Positions 1 through 11,990 of a DNA stretch of 64,000 bases are shown in pieces. The position numbers and the translations under genes were made by a program. Source of the stretch: Paraescarpia echinospica (taxonomy: Eukaryota; Annelida; Polychaeta; Sabellida; Siboglinidae). The DNA is taken from assembly GCA_020002185.1 (NCBI GenBank), contig CM034531.1, positions 82,773,608 through 82,837,607 on the forward strand, in the 5' to 3' direction. The first letter of the stretch is position 1. Every line of letters starts with the position of its first letter. Below the pieces are notes generated by a model, which made no database searches, was not told the DNA's origin, and worked only from the letters and a program-made list of their open reading frames with translations.

Positions 1-960
1 CTTCATTCGATATGCGGTGTGGCCGATGGATGCGGATGGTCTGTCGTAAGTGACGACAGTGGTACGGGTCCTTACGATCTAGCTCTCATTTCGCCATTAT
101 CCATGTATGCATGTTATAATCAACTCAGGCACGACGAACGGCGCTTAGGTAGACAAATGATATGTGATCGCCTTAATCACACTGTTTAAAGCTTGCGAAA
201 GGCGACATTGGCCAACTGCTTTTGACGATCGACGTTTTCTGCTTCACCAAGGTGCAACCCTAGCTTGCGTGTCATTCGACATTTTTCTTGTCGGCTAAAA
301 CTTGTACGCTCGGTTTTTGTTGCGCTGATTGTCAACAGCCATTCCACTAGGCACGATGGGGCGATGCGCTTGATTTCATTCAGGTACGGACGAGACGATC
401 TTATGAAAACAGTGTTTTCAGCGTACTCGGCGTCCAACGGTATTCAAGCGTCTACTATTGGGTGCATCGGAAGGGGCGTATAAACCCAAATAGTCTACGC
501 CACTGTGTCGAAAACAATGCTTTAGAGCAGAGTTTTGTACAACTTTCACTTGACTTTGCATCTTTGGGTAATAAGGGTATAAAAAATAATTAGGGTGACA
601 TCTTTTCCTAAGCAGGATAAGTTTACAAAATTCAAGATGGCTGCCCATCATGCAAATTGCGCAAATTTTCCATTAAGATGTTATTTTAAATAGGCATAAT
701 TCATTATTTGTTTATAACAGTGTCTGGAACGCTTTGCATTGACAGTATCAGTTATAGTAATACATGTGTGTCTTAAATACATGTGAGCAATATTGTATGT
801 CAATGCAGTTATATAAGCTGAAACAACGCATTACGGGAATACATACATTTATGGTTGTTTATTGATAAAAAAAATGAGCGGCAAACGTGTTATAACAAGA
901 CATATTAAATGAGATTGATCAACATTATGGAGAGAGCGAGAATGTTGAGGAATCGTTGGA
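1..960. other. No gene recognised
   Basis: I see only short unsupported reading frames here. They have no recognisable domain, no splice-site pattern and no repeat match elsewhere in the window. The 660-960 part is AT-rich. I leave it unannotated. Confidence 0.5.
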
Positions 961-1370
961 TTAAATTAATACTGTTAAGTCAGACAATCGCCAGTAATCG
1001 ACAGCAAATATAAATCTGCTCGAACTGGTCTTATTCATTACTTTGAGACCGTATGCAATGAGCAGGGACGGCCACAACTTGGCAATGCCGAACATGATAA
1101 AACCAAAGAAGAGTAGCTTCACCATTAGGTTGTCGTTCTCGCAGCCGTTCCCAGTACTATTCATATCGTATATATGTGAAGTTTGACCATGCGTAATATC
1201 ATTGTTGAAATGTTGCTGCATCCTTCACACAAGTCGCTGAACTGTAATGTTGACATAGCCAAAGTCGATATGAAGGTAATGGCGTAAATGCACATCACAA
1301 GCTCAAAGGACACGCCAGTGCCATATAAAGCAGAGGTGAATATAATGTGGTAGTCACCAGTTGGCAGCAT
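961..1370 (-). pseudogene. Possible decayed membrane-protein fragment
   Basis: Two overlapping minus-strand frames (961-1221 and 1161-1370) both encode strongly hydrophobic stretches: about residues 10-45 of the upstream frame and about 33-58 of the downstream one. This pattern would fit one multi-pass membrane protein broken by a frameshift, or two short exons. I do not recognise the family, and no clear splice sites join the pieces. Hydrophobic open frames also arise by chance in AT-rich DNA, so this is a weak call. Confidence 0.2.
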
Positions 1371-1591
1371 TGCACATCATCACCGACCCAGCCCTGTATA
1401 TAAGCTCCAACACCACCCACACCGAGCGCCACACGATCCACGAAGACAGCACAGCGTTACACGTCCCTCAACGACACGCAACGCCCAGCCGCCGGATCAC
1501 TGTGACAGTCACCGCTGGACATCTCGTACAGCAACCACACCGATCTACCTTCGTACACCGAACGTAAAGAGTGAGCCATGTAAGTTTTCAA

Positions 1592-2742
1592 TTTTCAAAA
1601 AGCTTTCGACAAAGTGCCACATCAGAGATTACTGCTTAAACTAAAGGCCCATGGCATAGGAAATGGTATAATTAACTCGATAGAAAAATGGCTGATTGAC
1701 AGAAGACAACGGGTAGTTGTTGATGGGGAGACTTCAAACTGGAAATCAGTTTTGACTGGGGTTACACAGGGATCAGTACTGGGACCTATATTATTTTTAA
1801 TATATATATAAACGATTTAGACGATGATATAGCTAGCAAGGTGTTGAAATTTGCAGATAATACAAAAGTGTTTAGAAGAATTAGAAGTGATGGAGATAGA
1901 CAGCATTTACAAGATGATCTTGACAGGTTGATCAAATGGTCTGAAAAGTGGTAAATGTTGTTCAATTTTGGGAAATGTAAATGCCTTCACACAGGACATG
2001 GGAACGAATATGTAGAATATACAATGGGGGGGAACCGTACTAAATACTACTGTAAAAGAAAAAGACTTAGGGCTGACAATTAGTGCTGACATGAAGGTTT
2101 CAGAGCAGTGTGGAATTGCAGCTTCAAAAGGAAATCAAATCCTTGGATTGATTAGGCGAAATATAGCATATAAAGAAAAAGAACTAATAATACCGCTGTA
2201 CAAAACAATAGTTAGGCCTCATTTAGAATATTGTATACAAGCGTGGAGACCATACCGCAGAAGGACATAGATATGCTAGAAAGAGTACAGAGGAGAGCGA
2301 CTAAAATGATACCAAAACTGAGGGATCTTAGTTATGAAAAACGCCTAAAAGAATGTGGTTTAACAACACTAGAGACCAGGAGATTGAGAGGAGATCAGAT
2401 AGAAGTGTTTAAAATATTGAATGGTTATGAAAATATTGATAGAAATATGTTTTTTTCAGTTAAGAAAGATAGAAAGACTAGAGGACATGAAGTTACATTA
2501 GTAAAGGAGCAGTGTAGATTAAACGTAAGAAAGTTCTCATTTTCACAAAGGACTGTGAATGAATGGAACAGATTATGTGATGATTGTGTGGGTGTTGGTA
2601 GTACGAATATGTTTAAAAATAAAATCGGCACATACCTCAGAAGGGCTGGATATATGTAGATGAAAGGGTTGGACTCTCGATAAGTCAAAGGGCTTCCTTA
2701 TCCACCTTATCTGGATGGCAATCATGTTAAATCTTGTTAAGT
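1592..2742 (+). mobile_element. CR1-type LINE, 5'-truncated copy 1
   Basis: The reverse transcriptase fragment starts inside the palm domain (FDKVPHQRLLLKLKAHG-like), passes QGSVLGPILF and the FADNT catalytic box (canonical FADDT, here with D to N), and ends in the C-terminal LERVQRRATK...LRRAGY tail typical of vertebrate and invertebrate CR1 elements. The coding frame is broken: there is a stop after the LIKWSEKW stretch near 1950 and a shift around 2030-2230. The element ends with two copies of an aatcttgtta-like decamer, as in the other copies in this window. A 5'-truncated dead copy is normal for target-primed LINE insertion. Confidence 0.85.
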
Positions 2743-3309
2743 TACAATCATATTACCCGTTCGCTCTTTACAACAATCACGTGACGCTTGCTAACATATG
2801 CTAATATGTCAATACATTAGTCATGAGCAAGGTGAAAACTGCACTTAGGATGTAGTTTAAACGGTATTCGTGAAACACGACCGAATAAAAGCTGACGAAC
2901 GTAGTATATTTATTCTTTGGAAACACGGTCATAGTCTGCAGAAACCGAGTGCTTTCGTTTGGCGCGTGAAGTAATTATCGTCTTACGAATATTGTAAGTA
3001 TTTCACTAAAAATAACTTATTTGACGCTTCGTTTGCATGCCATTGATGAAATAAGTGGTTCTGATTAATAATGTTGATACGTTGCTGAACGATTTCAAAC
3101 ATTTTTGGTGAAAACTGCATATTATGCTTGCGTAAGGCAGAAACCGAGTGGTCCAGTATACATATAATTAAATCACGATTATGTTGATCTCGAAATTTTT
3201 CAAAGGATATTATTTCTTCCGCGACACACGCCGAAAAGAAACCGGCTTTTTTGCGTAATATTATTTGAAATGTATTTACTTCAATATATTCTAACATTGT
3301 TTGTTTGGA
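2743..3309. other. Intergenic, one unsupported minus ORF
   Basis: A 104-codon minus-strand frame (2983-3297) is the only open stretch. It has no recognised domain and overlaps the start of a LINE remnant on the other strand. I do not treat it as a gene. Confidence 0.35.
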
Positions 3310-3830
3310 ATGAACGACTCAAACAGGCCCTAGGTAAGCAGTCAAGTATTCGACCTTTCATCTCCGCAACCATGAACACTCTCTTCAAAACTATGATCGC
3401 CCCCTTCATAGATTATGGGGACATCACATGGTCTAAGACTAACTTAGGGACCTCTAAATAACTTGAAAAGAATTCAGAAACCACATAACAAAGTGGGGAG
3501 AGTCATTCTATGCTGCAGGCGGTGAACCCACATATCTGACATCCACAGGTCACTTGGGTGGCTTTCCTGCCAAGACAATGTAAAAATTACACAAAACTTG
3601 TTTGACAAATGTCTGCTGGGTGTAGTCTCTTCGTACCTCAGGCTCAAGGGCAAATTTATACCTGCCAAAGACTTCCATTCCTATTCAACCAGAAATGCTT
3701 ACTCTAAATTATAATATGTTTGCAACACGAGTCAGCTGCAATGCAGCCAAGAACCGCTACGAAGGAGCTGTGCTCTTCAACAATCTCAGTAATACTGCCC
3801 AAACCTGCAACAACTATAGAGTTCAAAGAT
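3310..3830 (+). pseudogene. Decayed LINE reverse transcriptase C-terminus (non-CR1 copy)
   Basis: Read across frames, the plus strand gives fragments typical of the end of a jockey-superfamily ORF2: a MIAPFIDYGDITWS-like segment near 3395, then SDIHRSLGWLSCQDN near 3537-3580, a FDKCLLG stretch and a HSYSTRNAYSKL end near 3675-3715. Several frame breaks and stops separate them. It is distinct in sequence from the four CR1-type copies in the window, so it belongs to another LINE family. Confidence 0.7.
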
Positions 3831-4464
3831 AAATGTGTAAGTTTTTTTTTTAACCATTAGGCATAACATATATAGAGTAATTTAACAAACTGAGCTGAGG
3901 GCTGGCTTCCTCTCCGCTACATCATGTAGCTTATTATTTTACTTTATTTAATTTCATTTTTATATTGTATGTCAATGTATGATGAGTGACTGAGCGTATG
4001 AGGACTGCATTGTAAAGAAGTCCAGTGAATATTTAGATTTGCTCTGTATTTAGCTGGGCCATCCTGTATAAAGATATTTTATTATTATTATTATTAGCTC
4101 TTCTTATTTTCAAATTTTTTGTACAGGTGAGCTGGGTGTACAAATCGTGCCTCCAATCATTTTTGCAGAACTTTTTAACAAATACCTGATCAAATCCTTT
4201 CATAAGATGCAAACAAACAATCAATGCTACGATTGAACTTGGAGTATTACAACCGAGAGATTGACACTGTATGGAATACATGTAATAATGACAAAAATAT
4301 ATGATAGAAATGGCACAGCGTAGTCGCTGCAAGGTTTGTTGTGAATAATAATAAATACACCAGTTTAGAAACATCCATGTTAGATCATCCACTGTGGGAA
4401 ACTCTTGAATCTAGATGTTATAAGTAACAATTAATAATGCAGCATCAACTTGTTAATAACTTAG
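3831..4464. other. AT-rich intergenic stretch
   Basis: It contains a short (ATT)n run near 4080-4096 and a spurious 119-codon minus-strand frame. No domain, splice or repeat evidence for a gene was found. Confidence 0.4.
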
Positions 4465-4596
4465 TATTATATTTAACAAGATTATAACAAGATTGCCATC
4501 TAGAAAATTAATTCTAGATGGCAGGTGGACAAGGAAGCCTTTTGCCTTATCGAGTCCAATACTTTTTATCTATGTGTATCCCGCCCTTTTAAGGTA
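4465..4596 (-). mobile_element. 3' end of CR1-type LINE copy 2, split off by BEL insertion
   Basis: On the minus strand this is the 3' terminal stretch also seen at 2640-2742, 25243-25330 and 46425-46545: the tail of the ORF, the tagatggcaggtggac-like UTR and the repeated taacaagatt decamer at the very end. It stops exactly at the BEL LTR, and the matching sequence resumes at 12748 on the far side of the BEL element. The two parts are therefore one LINE copy interrupted by the BEL insertion. Confidence 0.85.
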
Positions 4597-5354
4597 TGTA
4601 CACGCCCAGATCAAATATAATAATAACTTGTGAGGTGCGGATTTACTACGGATTTATTAAATAGTTGAATTGAACAGTGTTGTTCAAAAACAAATAAAAT
4701 TCAAATAAAATCGAATAGAATCGAATAGAATCGTCAAATCTGTAACGAAGATTAATACAGTTCAGATATGTGACCAACGTACGTGGAATAGTTATACATG
4801 TCTAAGATTTAAGCGCGGGGTGGCGCCACTGAGAACGACTAATATAATTATAAACATAAGTATTGTAGAAGTGCTCATAATAAATGACATCCAGTCTAAA
4901 GATTCAATACAATACTACTCGTAATCAACGAACTACATGTACATCACATAGCCTAACGATATAATTTACGGGTCGTTACAATATTATAATCTAAACTGAC
5001 ATCCAACGAAGCCATAACAGCATAGCCACAGGCACAGGCCGTAGCCGGCGGAGGCCGCAACGACAGCAATGTAAACAAACACGCAATTTACGCAAAATAA
5101 ACACACAACTTATTCCAAAGTGCGCTACAAAACATCTAGAACATACAATTATTAACGCTGTGATTATTAAATTACCTGTAGCCTCTTGATCTGGCGCTAA
5201 ATACAACAATACGGCAGTAAATATAGCCGCTGTTTCAATATCGAAAAAGCTGTCTAAAAAAGCCCGGATGGACGCGCTCGCATCTGAGCCCGCTACGAAA
5301 GGTAATCAAACGAGTCACGTGACTCACGTGGGCAGCAGCATACATGCAGTTACA
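4597..5354 (-). repeat. BEL 3' LTR
   Basis: A 758-bp terminal repeat starting TG and ending CA on the plus strand, aligned over its whole length with 11991-12747. Relative to the other LTR it lacks gaaaat near 4708 and has an extra cacagg near 5030. Its U3 end carries the overlapping palindrome gagtcacgtgactcacgtg at 5312-5330. Confidence 0.95.
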
Positions 5355-5469
5355 CTCCCACCAAACTCACCCCGAACCCCAAAAAAAAACATTCTAAATG
5401 TCTACGTAAAGAGGAGTGAGTTTCCCATAATTAAACACGGAAGCGCGCATAGACGGAATTGTCTGACCT

Positions 5470-7368
5470 TTAAGCCGAGAGCAGAAGGACATGTTTCTGG
5501 ATCGGGCGTTCCAGAATAGTATCACGAAGACATACCTTGACTTTCCGCACTAGACCGTCTTTGCCTGGAGTAACTTCTACCACTCGGGCAAGCGGCCACT
5601 CACTGCGTGCAGTGTCCTCAGATAGAATGACTACGTCACCCACCTAGAAGTTTCGTCTCGGCCTGTTCCATCTCTGTCTGCTGGTGATATTCGCCAGATA
5701 CTCTCGTTTCCAGCGACTCCAGAAACTTTCTGCGAGAAACTGTACTCTCCTCCAGCGTTTCCTGGCGAAGACGTCTTCTCGAACGAACTCACCGGGGGGA
5801 GGAAGTGCGACTCGTCCCTTCATCGTCAGCAACTGATTCGGTGCAAGAGGCACGGGACTCATCGGATCGTTGATGTTCTCGACTGTCAATGGACGACTAT
5901 TCACAATCGACATAGACTCGTAGAGGAATGTTCGTAAAGATGCGCTATCCAGTCGACCCTGGAACATGTCAATGATGGATGTGAGGATGCTCCGCACAGT
6001 TCGAATTTTACGCTCCCAAACTCCTCCGACATGACTGGAATGAGGCGGGTTCATCACAAATTCGCACTGCTTCGCATCAAGAAACACCTTGATCCTGGCC
6101 GCATCTAGCTCCCGCAAGGCCTCCTTCAACTCATTCTTCGCACCGACGAAGTTGGTTCCTTGGTCAGAACGTAGTTGTTGGACTGGGCCTCTGATGGCTA
6201 TGAAACATCGCAATGCATTCAGAAATGCTTCGGTGGACATGTCGTCCAACATCTCGATGTGCACGGCTCTCGAGCTCATGCACGTGAACAATAGACCGTA
6301 ACGTTTATGCTTCTTCCTGACGTCCTTGACCAAAAAGGGTCCAAAGCAGTCCACGCCGCAGAAGGTGAAGGGGGGAGAAGGCTCCACTCTGTCCTCTGGA
6401 AGATTGGCCATCTTCTGTTCTCCCAATTGTCCTCGCATCCTTCGGCATCTCACACATCGACTGATGTAGGCGGCTATGGCCTTGCTGCTGTGCACAATCC
6501 ACAGGCCGTTCGACCGTAACTCGTTCAGCGTGATTCCTCTACCTTGGTGTTGCGTGGCCGCGTGGTGGTGGCCAATGATCAACGATGTCACGTGGCCGTT
6601 CGGAGGTAGCAGGATGGGACATCGTACATCGAACGACAGTGAAGAGCACTGGATCCTGCCACCCACTCGAAGAATGCCATCGTCGTCAACGAATGGATCG
6701 AGACCACACAGCCGACTGTTCGACTTCAGCTGGGTCTTCTCTCTTGCAGCTGTGATTTCTTCGGAGTAAACGCTCCTCTGAACCTGTGAAATTATCCACA
6801 GCTCAGCGTCTCTTCTCTCTTGGACAGAAGACAGGCCATCCCCTGTTGTCACCTGTTTCTGAGCGATACGTCGCAGTCGTGCCACCGCTCTCACTGCCTT
6901 GTCCCAGCTGGAGAATCGGGACATACGTTCTAGCAGGCAGAAGGTCTGGGCGTGCGTAGCAAGAATGTGAACGTGTCTCACTTCCGGGTCGCCAACTACT
7001 AACTCAGGATCTGACTCACGCGTGCCGAAAGTGATATCGCTTTCCCAGAGGAACTTCGGTCCCACGAACCAGTTGGACACCTGCAGTCCTTCAGCGGTCA
7101 GCCCTCTAGATGCGTGATCCGCTGGGTTATCGTCTGACTTTACGTACTTCCACTGTTGAGGTGTAGTACGGTCTCGGATGCGCTGGACTCTGTTGGCAAC
7201 GAACGTGTGAAAACGTCTTGCCTCGTTGCTGATATAGCCGAGCACTACCTCCGAATCTGTCCAAAAGTATTCGTCTAGACGTTCGTAGTCCAACTCGTCG
7301 GCAAGTAGAGCACTGATCTTAACTGAAACTACAGCAGCTGTAAGTTCCAGTCGAGGGATAGTCGTCAC
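5470..7368 (-). pseudogene. BEL pol, RNase H end plus integrase, broken
   Basis: Provides the RNase H end (TDSEVVLGYI region) and the integrase. The integrase has an HHCC zinc-binding part (HHHAATQHQG, then CVRCRRMRG) and a DDE core read as D in VDCFGPF, D in LRSDQGTNF and E in GGVWERKIR. The open frame as it stands ends at an in-frame TAG (5644-5646). The same frame continues to 5470 with the GD.V.L...ARSEWPLARV-type integrase C-terminal domain, so the TAG is a nonsense mutation late in the protein. At its N-terminal end the frame is shifted relative to the upstream protease-RT frame near 7385-7400. Confidence 0.9.
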
Positions 7369-9398
7369 CTTCGTAGGTGCGACTCGGGATTTCCCATCAC
7401 CAAGCTACAATGGACTGAGCCACTGTCATCCTTGAAACGTAGGTAGGAGCACTGTCCGTAACCTACACAGCTTGCATCCGAGAAATGATGCAACTCTACG
7501 TTCGTGACGGTTCCGAAGTTCCGAGGATGATAGCATCGCGGAATTGTCAAGTTCTGTAGACGCATCAGGTCGTTCCTCCAGCACTCCCACCGAGGACGCA
7601 GTTCGTCTGGGAGGGGTTCGTCCCAACCAGTTCCGCGTCTGCACATCTCTTGCAGAACTCGCTTGCCCTCAAGCACAAAGGGGGCGATGAATCCCAAAGG
7701 ATCGTAAAGCGAAGCGACCGTAGAGAGAATGCCACGGCGAGTCAGGGGTTGATCCTTCAGTGTGATGCGGAATTGAAATTGGTCAGACTCGACACACCAG
7801 TGTATGCCAAGGGCTCTCTCGACAGGCAACTGATCAAAGACGAGGTCCAGGCCCTTCAGGTCATCTGCTCTCTCCGTAGGCGGTATACTCGCCATGACAG
7901 CACGGTCGTTGGAAAGGAACTTATGTAAGTGGAGGTTACCTCGGCTGCAAACTTCTCTCACCTCATTAGCCAGCGCGATTGCTGATGCTGCATCCGACAC
8001 ACTGGTGACACCGTCATCAACGTAAAAGTTTCGTCGGATAAACTTAGCCGCCGTCGGAAACTCTGCCTCGTGTTGTCCAGCAAGATGTTGCAGACCGTAG
8101 TTCGCACAGCCGGGCGAAGACGTGGCACCGAAAATATGCACCTTCATCCGGTACTGTGCAGCTTCTTGAGTCGTGTCGCCATCCTCCCACCAAAGGAAGC
8201 GTAGGAAGTCTCGATCTCCTGGATCAACGCGAAATCGATGGAACATCTTCTGGATGTCGCACATCAGAGCCACCGGTTCCTGACGAAAACGAAGGAGTAC
8301 TCCGGTGAGCCCGTTCGTGAGGTCAGGTCCAGTCAGGAGGTGTTCATTGAGGCAAGTGCCTCCATATCGGGCTGAACAGTCGAACACGACGCGAATCTTG
8401 TCTGGCTTCTGACTGTTGTAAACGCCATGATGGGGAACGTACCATGTTCCTCCCTCTGGGCCTTCCGTTGTTACCTTCTCAGCATCTCCATTCTCAATGA
8501 CGTCACTCATGAACTTTGAGTAGTGTTTGAGGTACGTCTCACTGCGCTCCAGCTTCTTCTTCAAGTGGCCCAGTCGAATCAGGGCAAGACGTTTGTCGTT
8601 TGGAAGCGGGCGGTTCTTGAACGGGAGTGGCATATCGTAGAAACCGTCCTCGTCCTGACGAATGCCTCGCTCTAACTTGTGCAGAAACAACAAGTCTTCT
8701 TGTGAGGTTCGTTTGTCGTCAGGTCCGCAGTCTATGAAGTCTGACTCCAGTAACTTGATGGCATCTGATGGCGTCACTGCGGGCAATTCCTTCACGGCAA
8801 TGCGATGACTAATCGCGACATCATGAGGAAGGCATGATGGACTGGCACAGCCAATGATGCTCCACCCCAAGTCCTTTCTTTGGGCGTATGGTTCGCCATC
8901 TCTGCCGGTGATCACCTGCCGTGGTGTCAGTGCCTGCGAGCAGTCATATCCAATCAGAAGACCCACGTCGCAGTGCTGCCGAGCAGGTATCTCATTTGCT
9001 ATGCTTGTCAAGTGTCGCCAACAATTGGCGGTCGCGTTCGTCGGAATGTGCGCGTCATCAAAGGGGATGCAGTCTTTCGTGTAGGTCGGTGGAAGTGTGA
9101 TGCGAACGTCAGAGCTAAAACCTCTCACGCTCAGTCCAGTGACTCGCTGGCAATCGATGACTGAATCCCGTGTGGTCATCGTGGTCAGCTTCAGTCGCAC
9201 TGGCTCCGCATTGGCCATGAGCTGGTCGCTGGCGTCTTGCGTCACAAAGGTGGTGTCACTTTGTGTATCCAGGAGCGCATACACCAACATCTCCTTCCCT
9301 GGGTGACTCAAGTTAGAGACCCATACGGGAACCACCGTCGATGTGTTGGTTGCGCCACCTCCTGAAACACTAAGCGAGACCGCCGACTCCACCTTCAA
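7365..9398 (-). pseudogene. BEL pol, protease and reverse transcriptase, frame-broken at both ends
   Basis: Contains an aspartic protease with the BEL-typical active site DTQSD near residue 44 and a reverse transcriptase with catalytic YVDD near residue 459 (8013-8024). The start of RNase H follows, HHFSDAS being its first catalytic aspartate region. The upstream boundary is not a real start: the gag zinc-knuckle frame runs into this one by a shift near 9398. The downstream end shifts into the integrase frame near 7390. Intact BEL elements have one continuous pol, so both are lesions of this copy. Confidence 0.9.
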
Positions 9399-9768
9399 GA
9401 CCGAGACCAGACTTCAAGCAGCCGAAACACAGGCGATTGTCTCGGACAAATTTCCGCTTCTCATCGGACGTCTTCCTAGCGAATGCGAAGCACGTGGCAA
9501 TCGAATGTCCGTCTCTGTTGCAGAATCGACAGGAACGCCGATCCACCGTTAAAGGCTGGACCGGAACTCCCTTAGTCGTCAGCGTCTTGCCCCGTCTCTC
9601 TTCTCTTGTGTGAGTCGTGGCCGGTCGAGTGCCGGGCGAAGGGATGCGGGCTAGACCCTTCATGGCGTGCAGAGAAGAGATCGGGTTGCACGCGACCTGC
9701 GCCTCTTCTGTAGCGAACTCGACGAGCCTGCTGAAAGGCGGGTAGCAGCAAACACCAACCGGTTCCAC
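9370..9768 (-). pseudogene. BEL gag C-terminus with zinc knuckle, frame-shifted
   Basis: This continues gag in a different frame from 9660-11006. It has the conserved VEFATEEAQVACNPISSL stretch and the CCHC knuckle CRFCNRDGHSIATC. A second cysteine pair (CFGCLKSG) opens another knuckle but is cut short by a shift or small deletion before the protease frame. The junction with upstream gag lies near 9755-9768. Confidence 0.85.
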
Positions 9769-11006
9769 CTGGAAATCATCCAGTCTGGTAGCCGGCTTAT
9801 GACCCGTTGGCTCTCGTGGCAGCTGTCGAGTGATTGCAAACCCGGGACTAAACTCATGGCCGCCTTGCAGCTCATCAAAAAGTCTGCGAAGCGCCGAACA
9901 CCTTCACTGTCGCCGGAACCGATCTTCGGCCAAGAGAACAACTTCTCACGGTAGGCTTGACCGACACTGAAGGGGTCGCCGTACCGCTGGTCTAGGATGG
10001 CCCACGCCTGTGTGTATGACGACTCAGTGTTCAGCAGGAAGCAGCTCTCCAGGACTTGTCTCACATGTCCTCCAACATATCTCCTCAGATAGTGCATCCT
10101 CTCGATGGGAGAATGACACTTGCACTCTATCAGTGCGAGGAAAGACATCTTCCACTCAGTGTAGCCCAACAGATCACCTGTGAAGACCGTGGGTTCCGGA
10201 GCTTGCAATCGATTGAACCCTATCGACTCTGTGAACGCTCTCACCAAGGCAACAGTGGGGTCGGCTTCAGTGGGGGCCAAGGCTGGCACGGAGTGGACGG
10301 GACTCACCTCCTGGTTGACAAATGGTTTCCCTTCTTCCAGCATGCTCTCCAGTTCATCAACATCCCTACCTTGATCATCTGCGTCGTACACCATGAGCTT
10401 GGCACGTGCTTCTTCAACTTCCTGCTCCACTTCCATATGTGCCAAATCCCTCCGCATCGCCTCGATCTCCGCCTCCTTCCTCTCCTTCTCTTGGAACGTC
10501 TTCAGCTTCACTTCCTTAGCAGCGAGTTCGGCAGCGGCCTTGAGACGTTGCGCTGACGAACTGAGCATGCTGGCTGAACGACGACTCTGTCGAGACAATG
10601 AAACAGTCGGAGCAAACACGGATCCACTCAAGCGGGACTGAAAGCGTCGTACCTCCGCCACGTCTACCTCTTCGCCTTCCAACCTACGGTGTAAATAGCC
10701 AGTCAGCGTCTTTGCAGCCGACTCGCAAGCGTCAACTCGCCGTCGTATCTCCTGCTGCGGCACATCGAGTTTACGTAAACTTTCATATGCCTGCTCGACC
10801 TCCAAACAGCTTACCTCGTTTGTCGACAGGATGCCACGAAGAGTATCGTTCGTGCAGAAACGTTCCAACTGTTTCCAGCTGGCATTAGCAGCCTCCTTCC
10901 AAGACCTGCACTTCTGATGGAAGACGATCAACTGAGCCTCAACAATACTTACTTCCTGATCTAAATTCGGTGGCTGGACGCTCGCATCACTACCCTTGGA
11001 CTCCAT
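9660..11006 (-). pseudogene. BEL gag, main part
   Basis: Starts at the ATG at 11004-11006, following the minisatellite leader. The first 200 residues are rich in charged helical sequence with probable coiled coil (KLKTFQEKERKEAEIEA-type). A capsid-like region follows, with PTVFTGDLLGYTEWKMSF and LPDWMISRWN, hallmarks of BEL/Pao gag. The true frame leaves this ORF near 9765, so its last 30 or so residues are out-of-frame sequence. Confidence 0.9.
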
Positions 11007-11479
11007 GTTAATTTGTAATTGTGCTGATAATCGGCACCGGGTCCAAATGAGAGGGGGACGGGACAGCCAATGTTCTATCTACAAAAATACTTAAGCGACA
11101 GTAATGTAAACATTTGCAAATGGCAAATTACGCGCGACTTGATTGTACCGTTATCGCAAATCGCTGATACCCACGTGAGACGCTCAACCGCATAGTGTAT
11201 GACAATTAAATAATCAATAAACTGTGACTATTAGAAGTATTGTAGCAACTAGCAACGATACTATCGACTTAGTACGTGATAAACATTGAATACTCAAGTT
11301 ATAAACTAATAAGAGCTCAACTATTTAGCTAAACAATAGTAATACAAAGTATTATAAAAAACAAATTAATGCCAATATAAAAATATCGAAGTACTATTCA
11401 ACATAGTTCGTATACATGCTAGACCTGGATAGCATTCGAGTAGCTCTCCGTTAGTGGCAATGCACGTTTAGCAAGTGTC
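11007..11479 (-). other. BEL 5' leader, proximal part
   Basis: Untranslated sequence between gag and the minisatellite. It is AT-rich and has no open frame of note. Confidence 0.6.
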
Positions 11480-11908
11480 ACTATGTGGCAGCCCGTGCTG
11501 GTGTTGGCCGCTCGACGTGTCGACGTGACAGCTCGTGTTCGTGTTGGCCGCCGGAAGTGACAGCTCGTATTCGCCGCCCGAAGTGACAGCTCGTGTTGCC
11601 CGCCCGAAGTGACAGCCCGTGTTGGCCGCCCGAAGTGACAGCCCGTGTTGGCCGCCCGATGTGATAGCCCGTGTTGGCCGCCCGAAGTGACAGCCCGTGT
11701 TGGCCGCCCGAAGTGACAGCCCGTGTTGGCCGCCCGAAGTGACAGCCCGTGTTGGCCGCCCGAAGTGACAGCCCGTGTTGGCCGCCCGAAGTGACAGCCC
11801 GTGTTGGCCGCCCGAAGTGACAGCCCGTGTTGGCCGCCCGAAGTGACAGCCCGTGTTGGCCGCCCGATGTAACAGCCCGTGTTGGCCGCCCGATGTGACA
11901 GCCCGTGA
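11480..11908. repeat. 26-bp minisatellite in the BEL leader, about 16 units
   Basis: Tandem units of gtgacagcccgtgttggccgcccgaa (26 bp). Central units are nearly perfect; the left-hand units (11480-11600) and the last two have point changes such as gatgtaac and gatgtgat. Because 26 is not a multiple of three, long minus-strand frames cycle through all three readings of the unit and give repeats such as RAVTSGGQHG and LSLRAANTG. These are a by-product of the repeat and not evidence of a protein. Confidence 0.95.
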
Positions 11909-11990
11909 CGTAGTGACGTACCGCAAGCCGGTGGACGGTAATCTCCTGTGAGATCTTCTTTATATACCGGCCCGGAGGTACAGATTTGAC

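Noticed and set aside
1361..1567. Possible promoter and first exon (tgtatataagc, 68 codons)
   Set aside because: A TATA-like string and a short frame full of His, Thr and Arg are not enough, and no link to the EGF exon at 17570 is visible.
2983..3297. 104-codon minus-strand ORF
   Set aside because: No recognisable domain, overlaps the start of a decayed LINE on the other strand, and lacks a supported start or splice context. Kept only as a note.
4033..4392. 119-codon minus-strand ORF
   Set aside because: AT-rich composition, poly-N run from an ATT repeat, no domain and no conservation evidence.
7650..10888. Plus-strand frames antisense to BEL gag and pol
   Set aside because: They shadow a strongly recognised retroelement on the minus strand and have no domain content of their own.
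11480..11908. CRISPR-like regular array
   Set aside because: The units are contiguous with no unique spacers and the context is a eukaryotic BEL element. It is a minisatellite.
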